Positions 1-10,654 of a stretch of DNA of 64,000 nucleotides are shown here, piece by piece. Position 1 is the stretch's first letter, and each line of letters opens with the position of its first letter. The notes under the pieces are model-generated. The model saw nothing but the letters and a program-made list of their open reading frames with translations, did not search any database and had not been told where the DNA came from. The stretch comes from Betaproteobacteria bacterium. Its GTDB lineage: Bacteria; Pseudomonadota; Gammaproteobacteria; Burkholderiales; Rhodocyclaceae. The translations under genes were made by a program, and so were the position numbers. The DNA is taken from assembly GCA_020621405.1 (NCBI GenBank), contig JAHRYN010000002.1:915557-979556 (forward strand), given 5' to 3'.

Positions 1-508
1 GTGCATCCCTCTCGTCGTCGTCATCGTCATCATCGTCGCCGAACTGCGCAAGCCGGCGCGCTTCGAGGCTGTTCGGCGTCAGTATCGTGGTCAGTGGCAG
101 CAGCAGTTCCTGCAGCGCGATCACCATTTCCTCGTCCGCCAGTTCGTCGCCCCGGCCCGAAGACAGCACGGGATCAAGCACCACCGGCACGTCGGGATAG
201 TCGGAAATGATCTCGGCGATGGCGGCGATGTTCTCCACGCTGCCCATGACGCCTATCTTGAAGGCCGCCACCGGCACATCGGCCAGCAGCACGCGTGCCT
301 GATCGACCAGCAGGTCGTCCTCCATCGGCACGACTTCCTCGACACCTGTCGTGTCCTGGACGGTCACGGCAGTAATCACGCTGAGCGGATGGCAGCCGAG
401 CGCCGACAGAGTCATCAGATCGGCCTGCATGCCGGCGCCACCAGTCGGATCGGTGGCGGAAAAACACATGACAAGAGGCGGATGCGCCCGCACATCACGA
501 TTGACCAT
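1..508 (-). CDS. thiD: Hydroxymethylpyrimidine/phosphomethylpyrimidine kinase, 5' part (cut by window edge)
   Basis: ThiD phosphorylates HMP and HMP-phosphate to HMP-pyrophosphate, the pyrimidine half of thiamine, in the cytoplasm. Read on the minus strand from ATG at 508, the protein opens with MVNRDVRA and then shows the family's nucleotide-fold start CFSATDPTGGAGMQAD, followed by LGCHPLSVITAVTVQDTT and later SGRGDEL and TPNSLEARRL, all recognisable ThiD landmarks. About 169 codons are present before the window edge, of roughly 260-270 expected. Just after the TPNSLEARRL block comes an acidic stretch of eight consecutive Asp codons (positions 14-37) in a surface loop. The gene is divergent from the rubredoxin gene. 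Family assignment is firm; the 3' end is not visible. Confidence 0.9.
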   Translation of the reverse strand, partial: MVNRDVRAHPPLVMCFSATDPTGGAGMQADLMTLSALGCHPLSVITAVTVQDTTGVEEVVPMEDDLLVDQARVLLADVPVAAFKIGVMGSVENIAAIAEIISDYPDVPVVLDPVLSSGRGDELADEEMVIALQELLLPLTTILTPNSLEARRLAQFGDDDDDDDDERDA

Positions 509-584
509 AAAGCGCGCGCCCTGATTGTCGTTACAGAAGTTTAATTACGGTAATATCGATTCGATTCTAACAAAGCATGCTGCC

Positions 585-773
585 ATGAGTTCCAGTGTCA
601 CGGCCGAATACCAGGCTTATATGTGTCTTATCTGCGGCTTCATCTACGACGAAGCCGCAGGCTTGCCGGAAGAGGGCATCGCCCCCGGCACCCGCTGGGC
701 GGATGTTCCGCCCAACTGGACCTGTCCCGAGTGCAGCGCACGCAAGGACGATTTCGAAATGGTCCAGATCTGA
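585..773 (+). CDS. rubA: Rubredoxin
   Basis: A 62-residue one-iron electron carrier. The iron ligands are C14/C17 (CLICG) and C47/C50 (CPEC), and the interval holds the usual rubredoxin core (GFIYDE, PGTRW, PPNWTCPEC). Rubredoxins pass single electrons in the cytoplasm to oxygenases, oxidases or detoxifying reductases; the partner cannot be told from the sequence. ATG at 585 is chosen over a TTG at 525 because the extra 20 residues have no rubredoxin character; neither start has a good Shine-Dalgarno. It lies divergent to thiD and 105 bases before pilG, the position where a rubredoxin often sits in beta- and gammaproteobacterial pil-chp clusters (family knowledge). Confidence 0.93.
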   Translation: MSSSVTAEYQAYMCLICGFIYDEAAGLPEEGIAPGTRWADVPPNWTCPECSARKDDFEMVQI

Positions 774-878
774 CCAGGGCAGCGCCTCGCGGGCGGATGC
801 GTCGCATGAAGCAGCGGTACCGTGCATCGCGGACAGCATACGCCGGGAGCCCGGCCGCGCGTAAAACAGGAGAACGTC

Positions 879-1277
879 TTGGCTGAAACTGGCGGTACGG
901 CCGGCGTCAAGGTGATGGTGATCGACGACAGCAACACCATACGCCGCAGCGCTGAAATCTTTCTTGTCCAGGCCGGCTACCAGGTGGTACTTGCCGAGGA
1001 CGGCTTCGACGCACTGGCGAAAATCAGTGACCACCATCCACAGGTCATCTTCTGCGACATCATGATGCCGCGTCTGGATGGTTATCAGACCTGCGCACTG
1101 ATCAAGAAGAACCCCCGCTTTGCCGCTACGCCGGTCGTGATGCTTTCGTCTCGCGACGGCCTGTTCGACCGCGCGCGCGGCCGCATGGTCGGCTCGGACG
1201 AGTACCTCACCAAACCTTTTACCAAGGACAGCCTGCTGCAGGCGGTGTCACGTCACGCGCGCAACGGCGCTGACTGA
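879..1277 (+). CDS. pilG: Twitching motility response regulator PilG
   Basis: A stand-alone CheY-like receiver of 132 residues with no output domain. The acidic pocket is D16-D17, the phospho-acceptor is D60 in FCDIMMP, and the conserved lysine is in YLTKPF. First gene of the pilG-H-I-J-chpA cluster, which carries signals from the pilus sensory receptor to the type IV pilus motors. In Pseudomonas, PilG promotes extension and cAMP production. The start is TTG at 879, preceded by AGGAG at 868-872 with 6-base spacing; an ATG at 822 in the same frame adds residues without receiver character and has no such site. The PilG versus PilH assignment rests on gene order and the PilG-like LDGYQTC region. 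Confidence 0.9.
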   Translation: MAETGGTAGVKVMVIDDSNTIRRSAEIFLVQAGYQVVLAEDGFDALAKISDHHPQVIFCDIMMPRLDGYQTCALIKKNPRFAATPVVMLSSRDGLFDRARGRMVGSDEYLTKPFTKDSLLQAVSRHARNGAD

Positions 1278-1310
1278 CGCCGCGGGCGCTCACCGAACGC
1301 GGAGCCGACA

Positions 1311-1694
1311 ATGGCGATCAAGCGCATCATGGTGGTGGACGATTCGCCCACCGAACGCCATGTTCTGAACGAGTTCCTGACCCGCAAGGGTTTCGAGGTC
1401 ATCATCGCCGAAAACGGCGAACAGGCCATCGAGAAGGCCAAGGCGGAAATGCCCGACCTCATCCTGATGGACGTGGTGATGCCTGGCATCAATGGCTATC
1501 AGGCCACGCGGACGATCACGCGCAACGACAGCACGCGCGACATTCCGGTCATCATGTGCACCAGCAAGGATCTGCCGACCGACCGCATCTGGGGCATGCG
1601 CCAGGGTGCGCTCGACTACATGATCAAGCCGGTGAATCTCGAAGACCTGCTCGGTCGCATCGAACAACTCGGAGCGGTCGGCACAGATGGCTAA
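1311..1694 (+). CDS. pilH: Twitching motility response regulator PilH
   Basis: Second single-domain CheY-like receiver, 127 residues. It has the D10-D11 acidic pair, phospho-acceptor D54 in LMDVVMPG, and the conserved lysine K106 in YMIKPV. In the Pseudomonas Chp system PilH favours pilus retraction or acts as a phosphate sink that opposes PilG. The gene overlaps the start of pilI by 8 bases, so translation is probably coupled. The segment TSKDLPTDRIWGMRQGA is characteristic of PilH-type regulators. It starts 33 bases after pilG in the same presumed transcript. Confidence 0.92.
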   Translation: MAIKRIMVVDDSPTERHVLNEFLTRKGFEVIIAENGEQAIEKAKAEMPDLILMDVVMPGINGYQATRTITRNDSTRDIPVIMCTSKDLPTDRIWGMRQGALDYMIKPVNLEDLLGRIEQLGAVGTDG

Positions 1695-2196
1695 GCTGTC
1701 ACTGCGCGAATTCCAGGAAGAGCTCGCCCGCAAGCTGGCGGACACCTCCGGCCAGTCCGCCGCACGCGCACTGCTCGGCATCCAGGCCGGCAGCGAACTG
1801 TGGCTGGTCGACCTGGCCGAAGCGGGCGAGATACTGCCGGTCCCCACGCTGACGCCGGTGCCGCTGACCTGCGGCTGGCTGCGCGGTCTGGCCAACGTGC
1901 GCGGCATGCTTTACGCAGTCAATGACTTCGCCGCATTCCAGGGCGGCACGCCGACCGGCGTCGCCGGCGAAACCCGTTTGTTGCTGCCGCACGCCAAGTT
2001 CGGCACCAACAGTGCGCTGCTCGTCTCACGGGTGCTGGGACTGCGCGCGATCGAGGATTTCGAACCGGCGGAAACGGCGGCCGATCCGCGGCCCTGGGTG
2101 TCGTCGCAGTTGCTCGACACGCAGGGCCGACTCTGGCGCCGCTTCGATCCGAAGCGGCTCTATACCGACGAGCGCTTTCTCGAGGTGGCAGCCTGA
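1687..2196 (+). CDS. pilI: CheW-like adaptor PilI
   Basis: A 169-residue CheW-domain adaptor expected to couple receptor PilJ to the histidine kinase ChpA at the inner-membrane face. The CheW fold is visible in [35 protein letters not shown] and [15 protein letters not shown]; the C-terminus ([19 protein letters not shown]) is typical for PilI. It overlaps pilH by 8 bases and is followed 62 bases later by pilJ. The ATG at 1687 is the only start that keeps the full domain. Confidence comes from the domain together with the cluster context. Confidence 0.9.
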   Translation: MAKLSLREFQEELARKLADTSGQSAARALLGIQAGSELWLVDLAEAGEILPVPTLTPVPLTCGWLRGLANVRGMLYAVNDFAAFQGGTPTGVAGETRLLLPHAKFGTNSALLVSRVLGLRAIEDFEPAETAADPRPWVSSQLLDTQGRLWRRFDPKRLYTDERFLEVAA

Positions 2197-2258
2197 CGCC
2201 GGCAGACGCTCGTCCGAACGATTTTTCCAAAACATGTAGGACCTCGAGGAAGGCCCCG

Positions 2259-4343
2259 ATGGCACTGAATATTCCAGGACTCAGAACCGCCAATGCGCCG
2301 GACGGCGGCAGTGCATCCTCGGGCGCGACCGGCACGCCGGGGTTCATGCGCGGCCGGGTGCCGCTGATCGGCCACCTGCCACTGGCACAGCAGCTGCGCG
2401 CACTCGGCGCCCTGTTCCTGCTGTTCATCGTGCTTGCCGCACTGCTGTCCTGGCAGGATCTGCGCGCCACGCGCCACAACGCCATATATATATCCGCGGC
2501 CGGGCAGCTGCGCACCCTGACCCAGTCCATCGCCAAGGCAACGCAGCAGGCACTGGGCGGCGACGCGAAGGCCTTCGCCGAGCTTGGCGCAAGCCGCAGC
2601 GGGTTTTCCTCGCTGCTCGAGCGCCTGAACCAGGGCGGCGAAATCGACGGCGTCCAGCTTCCGGCGAGCCCGGGCGCGGTACGGGATACGCTGCAGCAGA
2701 TCGATACGGCCTGGGGCGACCACGACCGCAACGCGGCATCCCTGCTGGCTCAGGACAAGACGCTGACTGCACTGGGCGAAGCCGCACAGGCGCTGGACCA
2801 GACCACGCCGTCGCTGATTGCCGCGACGGCCCGCATCGCAGGCCAGCGGGGCACCCGGGAAGCCGGCCTCGGCGCGCAGTTCACCGCCCAGCTCAGCCAG
2901 GTCCAGGCCGGCCTGCACGCACTGGTGTCCGCAACACCGGTCGCCACCGATGCGGTCGAAGGTCTGGCGCGCAACATATCGGCGCTGCTGGAGACCGCGG
3001 CACAGCTCGAACAGGGCGCGGACAGCGAGGCATTTACCCAGGCACGCACGGCCATCGCTCCCCGGCTGTCGGCGCTGGCGCCGCTGCTGGCAAACCCTGC
3101 GGATCTGCTGGCGGCCCGTACCGCCGGCCAGACCGTGGTCAATGGCGCCGGAACCCTGCTCAAGCTGACCGAGGAACTCGGCAACGGCTACATCGGACAA
3201 CACGAAGGGCGCATCGCGACGGCTGGTGCCGGCGCCCTGTGCATCCTGCTGGCGCTGGGCTGCGTGCTGCTGATGGTGCGCGCCTACAACGAAGACCAGC
3301 ACGTGCAGCGCATGCAGGCGGAAGGATCGCGCGAGGACGCAAAGCGCGAAAAGGACATGACGCAGCAGGCCATCCTGCGGCTGATGAACGAAATGGGCGA
3401 TCTGGCAGACGGCGACCTGACGGTGCGTGCCACGGTGTCCGAGGACATCACCGGCGCCATCGCGGATTCGGTCAATTACACGATCGAGGAACTGTCGGTG
3501 CTGGTCAAGCGGATCAACGACGCCGCCGGCCGCGTGACCGAAGCGTCGGATACCGCGCAGCGCATTTCGACCCAGCTGCTCAGCGCCGCAGAACGCCAGT
3601 CGCGCGACGTGACCGAGTCCGGCCAGTCGGTGCTGGCGATGGCGCAGTCGATGAACACGGTGTCGGAAGAGGCCACGCGCTCGGCCCAGGTGGCACGCCA
3701 GTCGCTGGCCGCCGCACAGAACGGCTCGACCGCGGTGTCCAACTCGATCCGCGGTATGAACGACATCCGCGACCAGATCCAGGAAACTTCGAAGCGCATC
3801 AAGCGGCTCGGCGAGTCGTCGCAGGAGATCGGCGAAATCGTCGAACTGATTTCCGACATTACCGAACAGACCAATGTACTGGCGCTGAACGCGGCCATCC
3901 AGGCTGCCGGCGCCGGTGAAGCCGGCCGCGGCTTCACCGTGGTGGCCGAGGAAGTTCAGCGCCTGGCGGAACGCTCGGGCGAGGCGACCAAGCAGATCGC
4001 CGCCATCGTGCGCACCATCCAGACCGACACGCAGGACGCGGTCGCCGCCATGGAGAATTCGACGCGCGGCGTGGTCGAGGGCACCCGCCTGTCCGACGCG
4101 GCCGGCCAGGCGCTCGATGAAATTTCCACCGTGTCGTCGGAACTGGCGCAGCTCATCGAGGCGATTTCGTCGTCGGCGCAGGTGCAGGCCGAGCAGGCAA
4201 CACGGGTGGCGCACGGCATGCAGAGCATCCTGCGCATCACCGAACAGACCACGGTCGGCACCAAGCAGACCGCCCTATCAATCGGGCAGCTGGCAGATCT
4301 GGCCGCTGAACTCAAAGGCTCGGTCGCGGGCTTCAAGGTATGA
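2259..4343 (+). CDS. pilJ: Type IV pilus methyl-accepting chemotaxis receptor PilJ
   Basis: A 694-residue inner-membrane receptor. A first membrane helix lies at about residues 46-66 ([14 protein letters not shown]), then a periplasmic region of about 260 residues with two PilJ-type helical modules, a second membrane helix at about 323-345 ([17 protein letters not shown]), a HAMP-like linker and the cytoplasmic signalling coiled coil. The hairpin tip contacting CheW/kinase reads [24 protein letters not shown], the conserved MCP core. It should sense pilus retraction or PilA and feed ChpA. A GAGGAAGG ribosome-binding site precedes ATG 2259 by 8-9 bases. Its stop overlaps the chpA start (ATGA at 4340). 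Confidence 0.93.
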   Translation: MALNIPGLRTANAPDGGSASSGATGTPGFMRGRVPLIGHLPLAQQLRALGALFLLFIVLAALLSWQDLRATRHNAIYISAAGQLRTLTQSIAKATQQALGGDAKAFAELGASRSGFSSLLERLNQGGEIDGVQLPASPGAVRDTLQQIDTAWGDHDRNAASLLAQDKTLTALGEAAQALDQTTPSLIAATARIAGQRGTREAGLGAQFTAQLSQVQAGLHALVSATPVATDAVEGLARNISALLETAAQLEQGADSEAFTQARTAIAPRLSALAPLLANPADLLAARTAGQTVVNGAGTLLKLTEELGNGYIGQHEGRIATAGAGALCILLALGCVLLMVRAYNEDQHVQRMQAEGSREDAKREKDMTQQAILRLMNEMGDLADGDLTVRATVSEDITGAIADSVNYTIEELSVLVKRINDAAGRVTEASDTAQRISTQLLSAAERQSRDVTESGQSVLAMAQSMNTVSEEATRSAQVARQSLAAAQNGSTAVSNSIRGMNDIRDQIQETSKRIKRLGESSQEIGEIVELISDITEQTNVLALNAAIQAAGAGEAGRGFTVVAEEVQRLAERSGEATKQIAAIVRTIQTDTQDAVAAMENSTRGVVEGTRLSDAAGQALDEISTVSSELAQLIEAISSSAQVQAEQATRVAHGMQSILRITEQTTVGTKQTALSIGQLADLAAELKGSVAGFKV

Positions 4344-7300
4344 ATACGACGACCTCCACCGATCAGGATCTGGGCCCGCTGATCTGGGTCCGCGGCGAAA
4401 TCGATCTGGCGCTGGTTCGCGCTGCCGAGGCACTGGGCGACGGCGGGTATCAGGCCGGCGCCGAACAGCTGAAGTTCGCCCAGACCCATCTGCATCAGGC
4501 GCGCGGCGCGCTGGCCATCGTCGGGCTGGACGGACTGACCCACTTCTGCGATGCGCTCGAACAGCTGTTCGCCGACTGGCACGCCGGGCGCCTGACCGAT
4601 GCGGATGGTGCCGGCGACCTGGCGCGACGCGCCATTTCGGCGGTCCGCCACCATCTGGACGAACTGGTCGCCGGCGGCATCGATCAGCCGATGCGGCTGA
4701 TGCCACTGTACCGTGACCTGATGGCACTGCGCGGGGAATCCGTGGTGGTGCCTTCCGAACTGTTCTTCCCCGACCTCTCGCTGCGTCCGCCGGCACCGGC
4801 CCAGCCGTCGCCCACGCTGTCGCCGCTCGATCGCGCCCGTGCGCTCAAGGCCGCCCGCAGCCAGTTCGAACGCGGCCTGCTGCGCTTCCTGCGCGACGAC
4901 CGCGAGGGGCTGCCGCAGATGCGGCAGTCCATCGGCACGATAGAACAGATGCAGTCGGCACCTGCGACCCGCGCCTTCTGGTGGGTGTGCGGTGCGCTGA
5001 TCGAAGGACTGTCCGACGGTGCCATCCGCGGCGACTTCTTCATCAAGCGGCTGTGCGCGCGCATCGATGTCCAGATGCGCCGCATGCTGGAGGGCTCGCG
5101 CGGCGTGGCGGAACGGCTGATGCGCGATTCGCTCTACTTCATCGCCACCGCCGAGCAGGCGACTCCGCTGCTGCGCCAGGTGCGCGACACCTACCGGCTG
5201 GACAGCCTGCTGGTACAGGGCGACGGCGCGGCACGCGACGATCTCGGCGCGCTGCGGCCGGCACTGGCTGCGCTGCGTGAATCGCTGGGCCAGGCCAAGG
5301 AGGCCTGGACCCGCTTCTCGTCCGGCTCCGCGGTCGGCCTGCCGCAATTCCACGAACAGTGCGAGGCGATGGTGGCGGCCAGCGCACGCGTCGGCCAGCC
5401 CGACCTCGCCCGTCTGGCCGGCGCACTGCTCGATCTCGGCCAGTGGCTGCGCCGCGATCCGCTGCAGCAGACCGAAAACCTGGCGATGGAAGTCGCCACC
5501 GCGCTGCTGGTGATGGACGTGCTGGTCGAGCAGTTCGGCCGCGCGCAGAGCGAAGATCTGCCGGCCCAGGTCGACACGCTGATCGACCGTCTGGCACGGG
5601 CACGGCGCGGCGAGGCACTGCCGGCGATGCAGATCCCGCTGTTCGACGAAATGTCGCGCCGGGCGCAGGAACGGCTCTTCATGGGGCAGGTCGCGCGCGA
5701 GATACTGGCCAGCCTGGGCGGCGTCGAGCAGCAGCTCGACAGCTATTTCCGCGATCCGTCACGCGCAGCCGAACTGGCCGCGCTGGCGGCTCCGCTGAAA
5801 CAGGTCGAGGGCGCGCTGAACATCCTCGGGCAGGACGAAGCCGTCAGCCTGGTGCGGCGCTGCGCCACGCAGATCGCGGCCATGGCCAGTCCGGGACACG
5901 AAATCGTCGACGGCGAATTCGAGGCGCTGGCGCACCAGCTGTCCGGCCTCGGTTTCTTCGTCGACAAGCTGCAGTACGGTCCGGCCGACCTCGACAGCAT
6001 CCTGAACCCGCGCAGCGCGGCGCAGGAAGCCGCGGAAGCCGGCGACGGCGCCAGCGTCGAATCGGAACTGGTGGCGCGGCGCGACAAGGCCGCCGAACTG
6101 CTCGACCGGCTGTCGCATGGCGAGGCGGACGAGCGCACCCGCGACGAGCTGCGGCAGGCGCTCGAAACGATACGTCAGGACGCAAAGCTGCTGGCCGACG
6201 AGAAGCTTGAGCGGCGCGCCACGGAGGCCCTGAGCGCACTCAAGGCCGGCGATGCCGTGCCCGATGCCGCCATCGCCGACGCCGTACAGGGCTTCGGCAA
6301 GGCTGAGCAGGAGTCGCTCGCACCGTCGGCCGAAACCGTACGTCTGGCCGAAGCCAGTCAGGAGGATTTCGACGCCGAGCTGCTGGAAATCTTCATCGAG
6401 GAAGCCCGCGAGGTCCTGGAAAACATCGGCTCGAGCACCAGTGCGGCCCGTGTTCAGCCGCACAGTCAGGATCTGCTGACCACGCTGCGCCGCGGCTTCC
6501 ACACGCTGAAGGGCAGCGGCCGCATGGTCGGCCTGCGCGATCTGGGCGAAACCGCCTATCTGGTGGAACAGGTCATGAACCGCTGGCTGGCCAGCGAGCG
6601 CGACGGCACGCCGGAGCTGTTCGACCTGCTCGACCGCGCACATGGCCTTTTCGCCGCCTGGGTCGAGCGCCTGGCGGACGGTGACACGAGGTCGCCCGAA
6701 TTCGGCTGGCTGGCGCCGGCCTGCGATGCGGTACTGGGCAACGAGCCGGCCGAAGTGGCGGCCAGCACTGAAACGGTACCGGCCCCCGAAGGCACGACCA
6801 GCCCGCCCGCCGAAGCGGACGTACTCGATTTCGATCTGGGCGAGGCGACCGCGGAGTCGCTGGCGGAAACGCGCATCTTTCCGGCAGGAACGCCGGCCGT
6901 GCCGAACGACGAATCGCCGGCCTGGGCCGGTGTGGACCTCGATTTCGACCTTGACGCCCCGAGCGCCGAATCGCTGGCCGAAACCCGCATCTTCCCGGAC
7001 GCGCCTCCTGTCGCGGACGCACCGCCGACCGTTACGGCGTCAGGCCTCGACCTCGACTTCGATCTGGGCGGCATCGAAATTGACCCGCTGGCCGAAACGC
7101 GCCTGTTCCCGGTCGAAACCGCTACGGCCGACGAAGCACGGCCAGACACCTCCACCGGCGTCGACCTCGACCTGCTTGCCACCGACATCAGGGCGCTGGA
7201 GGCAACACAGATCCAGGCCACCGAACCGGTACAGATGGATGGCCTGATCGCGATTGAACCGGACGAGTTCGACCTCGATCTGGATGACGTGACGGCGGAC

Positions 7301-10300
7301 TCGCTCGAGGAAACCCGCATCGTTCCCGACCAGCCTGCCACCGGTGCCGAAGGATCGACGGAAGGTAGCGGCGATCTCGACATCGATCTCGATTTCGAAC
7401 TGGAAGAACCGGGCATCGAACTCGGCGAAGCCGAGCCGATCGACATCACGGCCGACATCGACGCCGCGGACCGCGCGCTCGATACCGGTACCGACAACAC
7501 GCTGTTCAAGCTCTTCCTTGCCGAGGCACGCGGCCACGTCGCGACGCTGCGCCACGAACTGACACGCCTGCACGTCAATCCGTCGCTGCGTCCGAGTCAG
7601 GAAAGCCTGCTGGCCGCCCACACGCTGGGCGGCATCTCGCTGACGGTCAGCCAGGTAGACATCAGCGTGCTGGCCAAGGCACTGGAACACGCGCTGAACC
7701 GCTGCAACGTGCTGGGCGAACCGCCGGAAGCGGAACAGTCGGCACTGCTAAACAGCGCGGCCAGCGCGCTGGAGGCACAAGTCGCGTCCATCGCCGACGG
7801 TGGCGTCGCGACGCCGGCGCCGGAACTGGTCGCCCGCCTCGACGCGCTGTTCCAGCCTTCCTCGCAGACACCGGCATCGATCGAACTGCCGGTGCTCGAA
7901 ATGCCGGCCACGCAGATGGACGAACCGGCAACGCCGGTCGAGCCGCCGGCCGTCGATGCCGGCACCGCTTCGGTGCTGGGCGGCCTGTCCGGCTTCATGC
8001 AGGGTGTTGAACGCACCGCTTCCCCGACGGCGGAAGAGCCGGAATTCGGAACCGAAACCGCAGAGCCGGCGGTCGAACCCTGGTCCGCCGCGGAACCACA
8101 AACCGGCGACGCGCTGCTCGAACAGGTCATGCAACCGGAGGTGGGCGCGCCGGACATGGCATTCGAGAAGGTCGCGCTGCCGGACGAATACATGCTGCCG
8201 CCGCCGCTTGCCGGCGACGCACCGTCATTCGACCTGGCACGGCTGCCAGTCGTCCGGCCCGGCATGCTCGGCGACGCCGCGCCGCGCACGGTCACCGACG
8301 ACATCGATCCCCAGCTGTTGCCCATCTTCATCGAGGAAGCGCACGACCTGCTGCGCGAGATCGGGCACGAACTGCGCGCCTGGCGGGACAACCCGGAAGC
8401 GCTGAACGCCAGCGACGGCCTGCGCCGGCAGCTGCATACGCTCAAGGGCAGCGCCCGCATGGCCGGCGTCATGCGCTTCGGCGATCTGGTGCACGGCATG
8501 GAATCGCTGATCGAGCAGCCATGCACGCCTGAAGGCCGCGCGGAAATCCTGGACGAGCTGGACCAGGGCTACGACCTGTGCGAAGAACAGGTATCCATGC
8601 TCGAACGGGGCGAAACGGCACCGCCTGCGCAGACGGCTGCAGCGGACAGCGCAGCCAGCGCGCCGGCCGGCGACGACGAAGGCGGCGCCACACGCGAACG
8701 GCCGACCGTGCGCGTGCGCTCCGATCTGGTCGACCGCTTCGTCAACGAAGCGGGCGAAATGAGCATCGCCCGCACCCGGATCGAAGGCGAGCTGCGCTCG
8801 CTGCGCGGTTCGCTGAACGACCTGACGGAAAACGTGCAGCGTCTGCGCAACCAGTTGCGCGAAATCGAGATCCAGGCGGAAAGCCAGATGCAGTCGCGCA
8901 TCGCGGCAGCAGAAGCGCAGCACGAACAGTTCGATCCGCTCGAAATGGACCGCTTCACGCGGCTGCAGGAGCTGTCGCGGATCATGGCCGAGAGCCTGTC
9001 GGACGTGACCACGGTGCAGTACAACTTCGTGCGCAACCTCGACGCGGCGGATACGGCGATCCAGGCGCAGGCGCGCCTGAACCGCGAGCTGTCGCAGGAG
9101 CTGATGTCGGTACGCATGGTGCCGTTCTCGACGCTGGAAGACCGCCTCTACCGGGTGGCCAGACAGGCGGCGAAGGAGTCCGGCAAGAAGGTGGCACTCG
9201 ATCTGCGCAACGCACAGATCGAGCTGGACCGCGAAGTGCTGGAAAAGATGACCGCGCCGATCGAACACCTGCTACGCAATGCGGTGGTGCATGGCATCGA
9301 ATCGCGCGAGGCGCGCGAGGCGGCCGGCAAGCCGGAAACCGGTGAAATCGTCATTTCGCTGACGCAGCAGACCAACGAAGTGCAGATCGAGCTTGCAGAT
9401 GACGGCAGCGGCCTGGCCTTCGACCGCATCCGAGCACGCGCGGTCGAACGCGGCCTGCTCGGCGCCGACGAGGACGTCGACGAACGGCGTCTGACCGGTC
9501 TCATTTTCGAATCCGGCTTCACCACCGCGGAACAACTGTCCGAGCTGGCTGGCCGCGGCGTCGGCATGGACGTCGTCAAGAACGCCACCACGGCGCTGGG
9601 CGGACGCATCGAGACGACGTCGCAGACCGGGCACGGCACGCACTTCCGCCTGTCGCTGCCGATGACGCTGGCGGTGACGCAGTCGGTGTTGGTCAACAGC
9701 GGCGGCAAGACCTACTCGATTCCGTCGTCGATGGTGCAGCACGCACACGAACTCAAGGGTGACGAGGCGACATCGCTGCGCCTGGCCGGCGGCGAGGAGT
9801 GGATGGGCAGGCATTACACCTATCACTTCCTGCCGCGCCTGCTCGGCAACACGAACGCGCAGCCGGGCAACGGCACCTGGATGCTGCTGGTCGGCGCCGG
9901 CAACGAACTGATGGCGCTGGAGGTGGAGACACTGCGCGGCAATCAGGAAGTGGTGGTCAAGCCGGTCGGTCCCCAGCTGTCGAGGCTGGCCGGCATCGCG
10001 GGTGCCACCGTGCTGGCGGATGGCGAAGTGACGCTGATCATCAACCCGGTGGCGCTGGCCTCACGCGTCGGCCGGATGGCCGACCAGCCGGACCAGGTAC
10101 AGGCCGTGCCGGCACCGGTGCCGGAGACGCCGCTGATCATGGTGGTCGACGATTCGCTGACCGTGCGCAAGGTGACCAGCCGCCTGCTCGAGCGCGAAGG
10201 CTACCGCGTGATCACGGCCAAGGACGGCATCGATGCGCTGGAAAAGCTGGCCGAACACCTGCCGGTCGTCATGCTGGTCGACATCGAGATGCCGCGCATG

Positions 10301-10504
10301 GACGGCTTCGACCTGACCCGCAATATCCGCTCGGATGAGCGCACGCACGACATCCCGATCATCATGATCACGTCGCGCACTGCCGAGAAGCATCAGGCCT
10401 ATGCGCGGGAAATCGGCGTGAACAACTACCTCGGCAAGCCGTACGACGAAAGCCAGCTGCTGCAGCTGGTCGCCGGCTACACCGGTGGCAGCGGGCGGCA
10501 CTGA
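4340..10504 (+). CDS. chpA: Hybrid chemotaxis-type histidine kinase ChpA/PilL of the type IV pilus system
   Basis: A 2054-residue CheA-like hybrid kinase. An N-terminal helical region without clear HPt motifs (about 1-680) is followed by an HPt with phosphorylatable H721 ([10 protein letters not shown]), a long acidic linker with repeats (about 827-1005), a degenerate HPt with H1094 in HTLGG that lacks the usual lysine, and another HPt with H1366 ([10 protein letters not shown]). Then come the dimerisation/catalytic core with N-box [10 protein letters not shown] near 1644 and G-boxes ([16 protein letters not shown]), a CheW-like domain, and a C-terminal receiver with acceptor D1981 ([11 protein letters not shown]). 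It phosphorylates PilG and PilH. The start overlaps the pilJ stop by 4 bases. No chpB/chpC methylesterase or adaptor follows; the cluster ends at a terminator. Confidence 0.93.
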   Translation: MNTTTSTDQDLGPLIWVRGEIDLALVRAAEALGDGGYQAGAEQLKFAQTHLHQARGALAIVGLDGLTHFCDALEQLFADWHAGRLTDADGAGDLARRAISAVRHHLDELVAGGIDQPMRLMPLYRDLMALRGESVVVPSELFFPDLSLRPPAPAQPSPTLSPLDRARALKAARSQFERGLLRFLRDDREGLPQMRQSIGTIEQMQSAPATRAFWWVCGALIEGLSDGAIRGDFFIKRLCARIDVQMRRMLEGSRGVAERLMRDSLYFIATAEQATPLLRQVRDTYRLDSLLVQGDGAARDDLGALRPALAALRESLGQAKEAWTRFSSGSAVGLPQFHEQCEAMVAASARVGQPDLARLAGALLDLGQWLRRDPLQQTENLAMEVATALLVMDVLVEQFGRAQSEDLPAQVDTLIDRLARARRGEALPAMQIPLFDEMSRRAQERLFMGQVAREILASLGGVEQQLDSYFRDPSRAAELAALAAPLKQVEGALNILGQDEAVSLVRRCATQIAAMASPGHEIVDGEFEALAHQLSGLGFFVDKLQYGPADLDSILNPRSAAQEAAEAGDGASVESELVARRDKAAELLDRLSHGEADERTRDELRQALETIRQDAKLLADEKLERRATEALSALKAGDAVPDAAIADAVQGFGKAEQESLAPSAETVRLAEASQEDFDAELLEIFIEEAREVLENIGSSTSAARVQPHSQDLLTTLRRGFHTLKGSGRMVGLRDLGETAYLVEQVMNRWLASERDGTPELFDLLDRAHGLFAAWVERLADGDTRSPEFGWLAPACDAVLGNEPAEVAASTETVPAPEGTTSPPAEADVLDFDLGEATAESLAETRIFPAGTPAVPNDESPAWAGVDLDFDLDAPSAESLAETRIFPDAPPVADAPPTVTASGLDLDFDLGGIEIDPLAETRLFPVETATADEARPDTSTGVDLDLLATDIRALEATQIQATEPVQMDGLIAIEPDEFDLDLDDVTADSLEETRIVPDQPATGAEGSTEGSGDLDIDLDFELEEPGIELGEAEPIDITADIDAADRALDTGTDNTLFKLFLAEARGHVATLRHELTRLHVNPSLRPSQESLLAAHTLGGISLTVSQVDISVLAKALEHALNRCNVLGEPPEAEQSALLNSAASALEAQVASIADGGVATPAPELVARLDALFQPSSQTPASIELPVLEMPATQMDEPATPVEPPAVDAGTASVLGGLSGFMQGVERTASPTAEEPEFGTETAEPAVEPWSAAEPQTGDALLEQVMQPEVGAPDMAFEKVALPDEYMLPPPLAGDAPSFDLARLPVVRPGMLGDAAPRTVTDDIDPQLLPIFIEEAHDLLREIGHELRAWRDNPEALNASDGLRRQLHTLKGSARMAGVMRFGDLVHGMESLIEQPCTPEGRAEILDELDQGYDLCEEQVSMLERGETAPPAQTAAADSAASAPAGDDEGGATRERPTVRVRSDLVDRFVNEAGEMSIARTRIEGELRSLRGSLNDLTENVQRLRNQLREIEIQAESQMQSRIAAAEAQHEQFDPLEMDRFTRLQELSRIMAESLSDVTTVQYNFVRNLDAADTAIQAQARLNRELSQELMSVRMVPFSTLEDRLYRVARQAAKESGKKVALDLRNAQIELDREVLEKMTAPIEHLLRNAVVHGIESREAREAAGKPETGEIVISLTQQTNEVQIELADDGSGLAFDRIRARAVERGLLGADEDVDERRLTGLIFESGFTTAEQLSELAGRGVGMDVVKNATTALGGRIETTSQTGHGTHFRLSLPMTLAVTQSVLVNSGGKTYSIPSSMVQHAHELKGDEATSLRLAGGEEWMGRHYTYHFLPRLLGNTNAQPGNGTWMLLVGAGNELMALEVETLRGNQEVVVKPVGPQLSRLAGIAGATVLADGEVTLIINPVALASRVGRMADQPDQVQAVPAPVPETPLIMVVDDSLTVRKVTSRLLEREGYRVITAKDGIDALEKLAEHLPVVMLVDIEMPRMDGFDLTRNIRSDERTHDIPIIMITSRTAEKHQAYAREIGVNNYLGKPYDESQLLQLVAGYTGGSGRH
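6814..7500 (+). repeat. Degenerate acidic repeats inside chpA (LDFDL ... SLAETRIFP)
   Basis: Within chpA the same short module recurs: an acidic LDFDL-type strand, a spacer of about 7-9 residues, then [10 protein letters not shown] or a variant. Copies begin near 6820 ([11 protein letters not shown]), 6934 ([11 protein letters not shown]), 7048 ([11 protein letters not shown]) and 7270 ([11 protein letters not shown]), with a more decayed copy near 7159 and a last acidic strand ([10 protein letters not shown]) near 7375. The period is about 110-115 bases for the first three. This is a protein-level tandem repeat in an otherwise disordered linker between HPt domains. Acidic LDFDL runs resemble those in FimV-like pilus regulators (general knowledge); function is unknown. 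Confidence 0.75.
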
Positions 10505-10555
10505 AATCGGCAGGCCAGTCAGGAGCCTGACCGCCTGACCCGGCGACAGAACCGC

Positions 10556-10607
10556 AAAAAGGAACAGGGCAGAAAGACCGCGAGGTCCTCTGCCCTGTTC
10601 CTCTTTC
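10556..10607. terminator. Bidirectional rho-independent terminator between chpA and phaC
   Basis: A perfect 13-bp stem pairs 10561-10573 (GGAACAGGGCAGA) with 10589-10601. Inside it a second 4-bp stem (GACC/GGTC) closes a GCGA tetraloop. A run of five A's at 10556-10560 gives a U-tract for transcripts from the minus strand (phaC), and TCTTTCT follows on the plus strand (chpA). It lies between two convergent genes, so it can serve both. Confidence 0.9.
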
Positions 10608-10654
10608 TGCACCCGGTCCGCGCCGACTTACGGCACGGACGGGTTCCGGACCCC

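Noticed and set aside
2160..4214. Long open frame antisense to pilJ
   Set aside because: Arg/His/Gly-rich shadow of pilJ; no start context or family.
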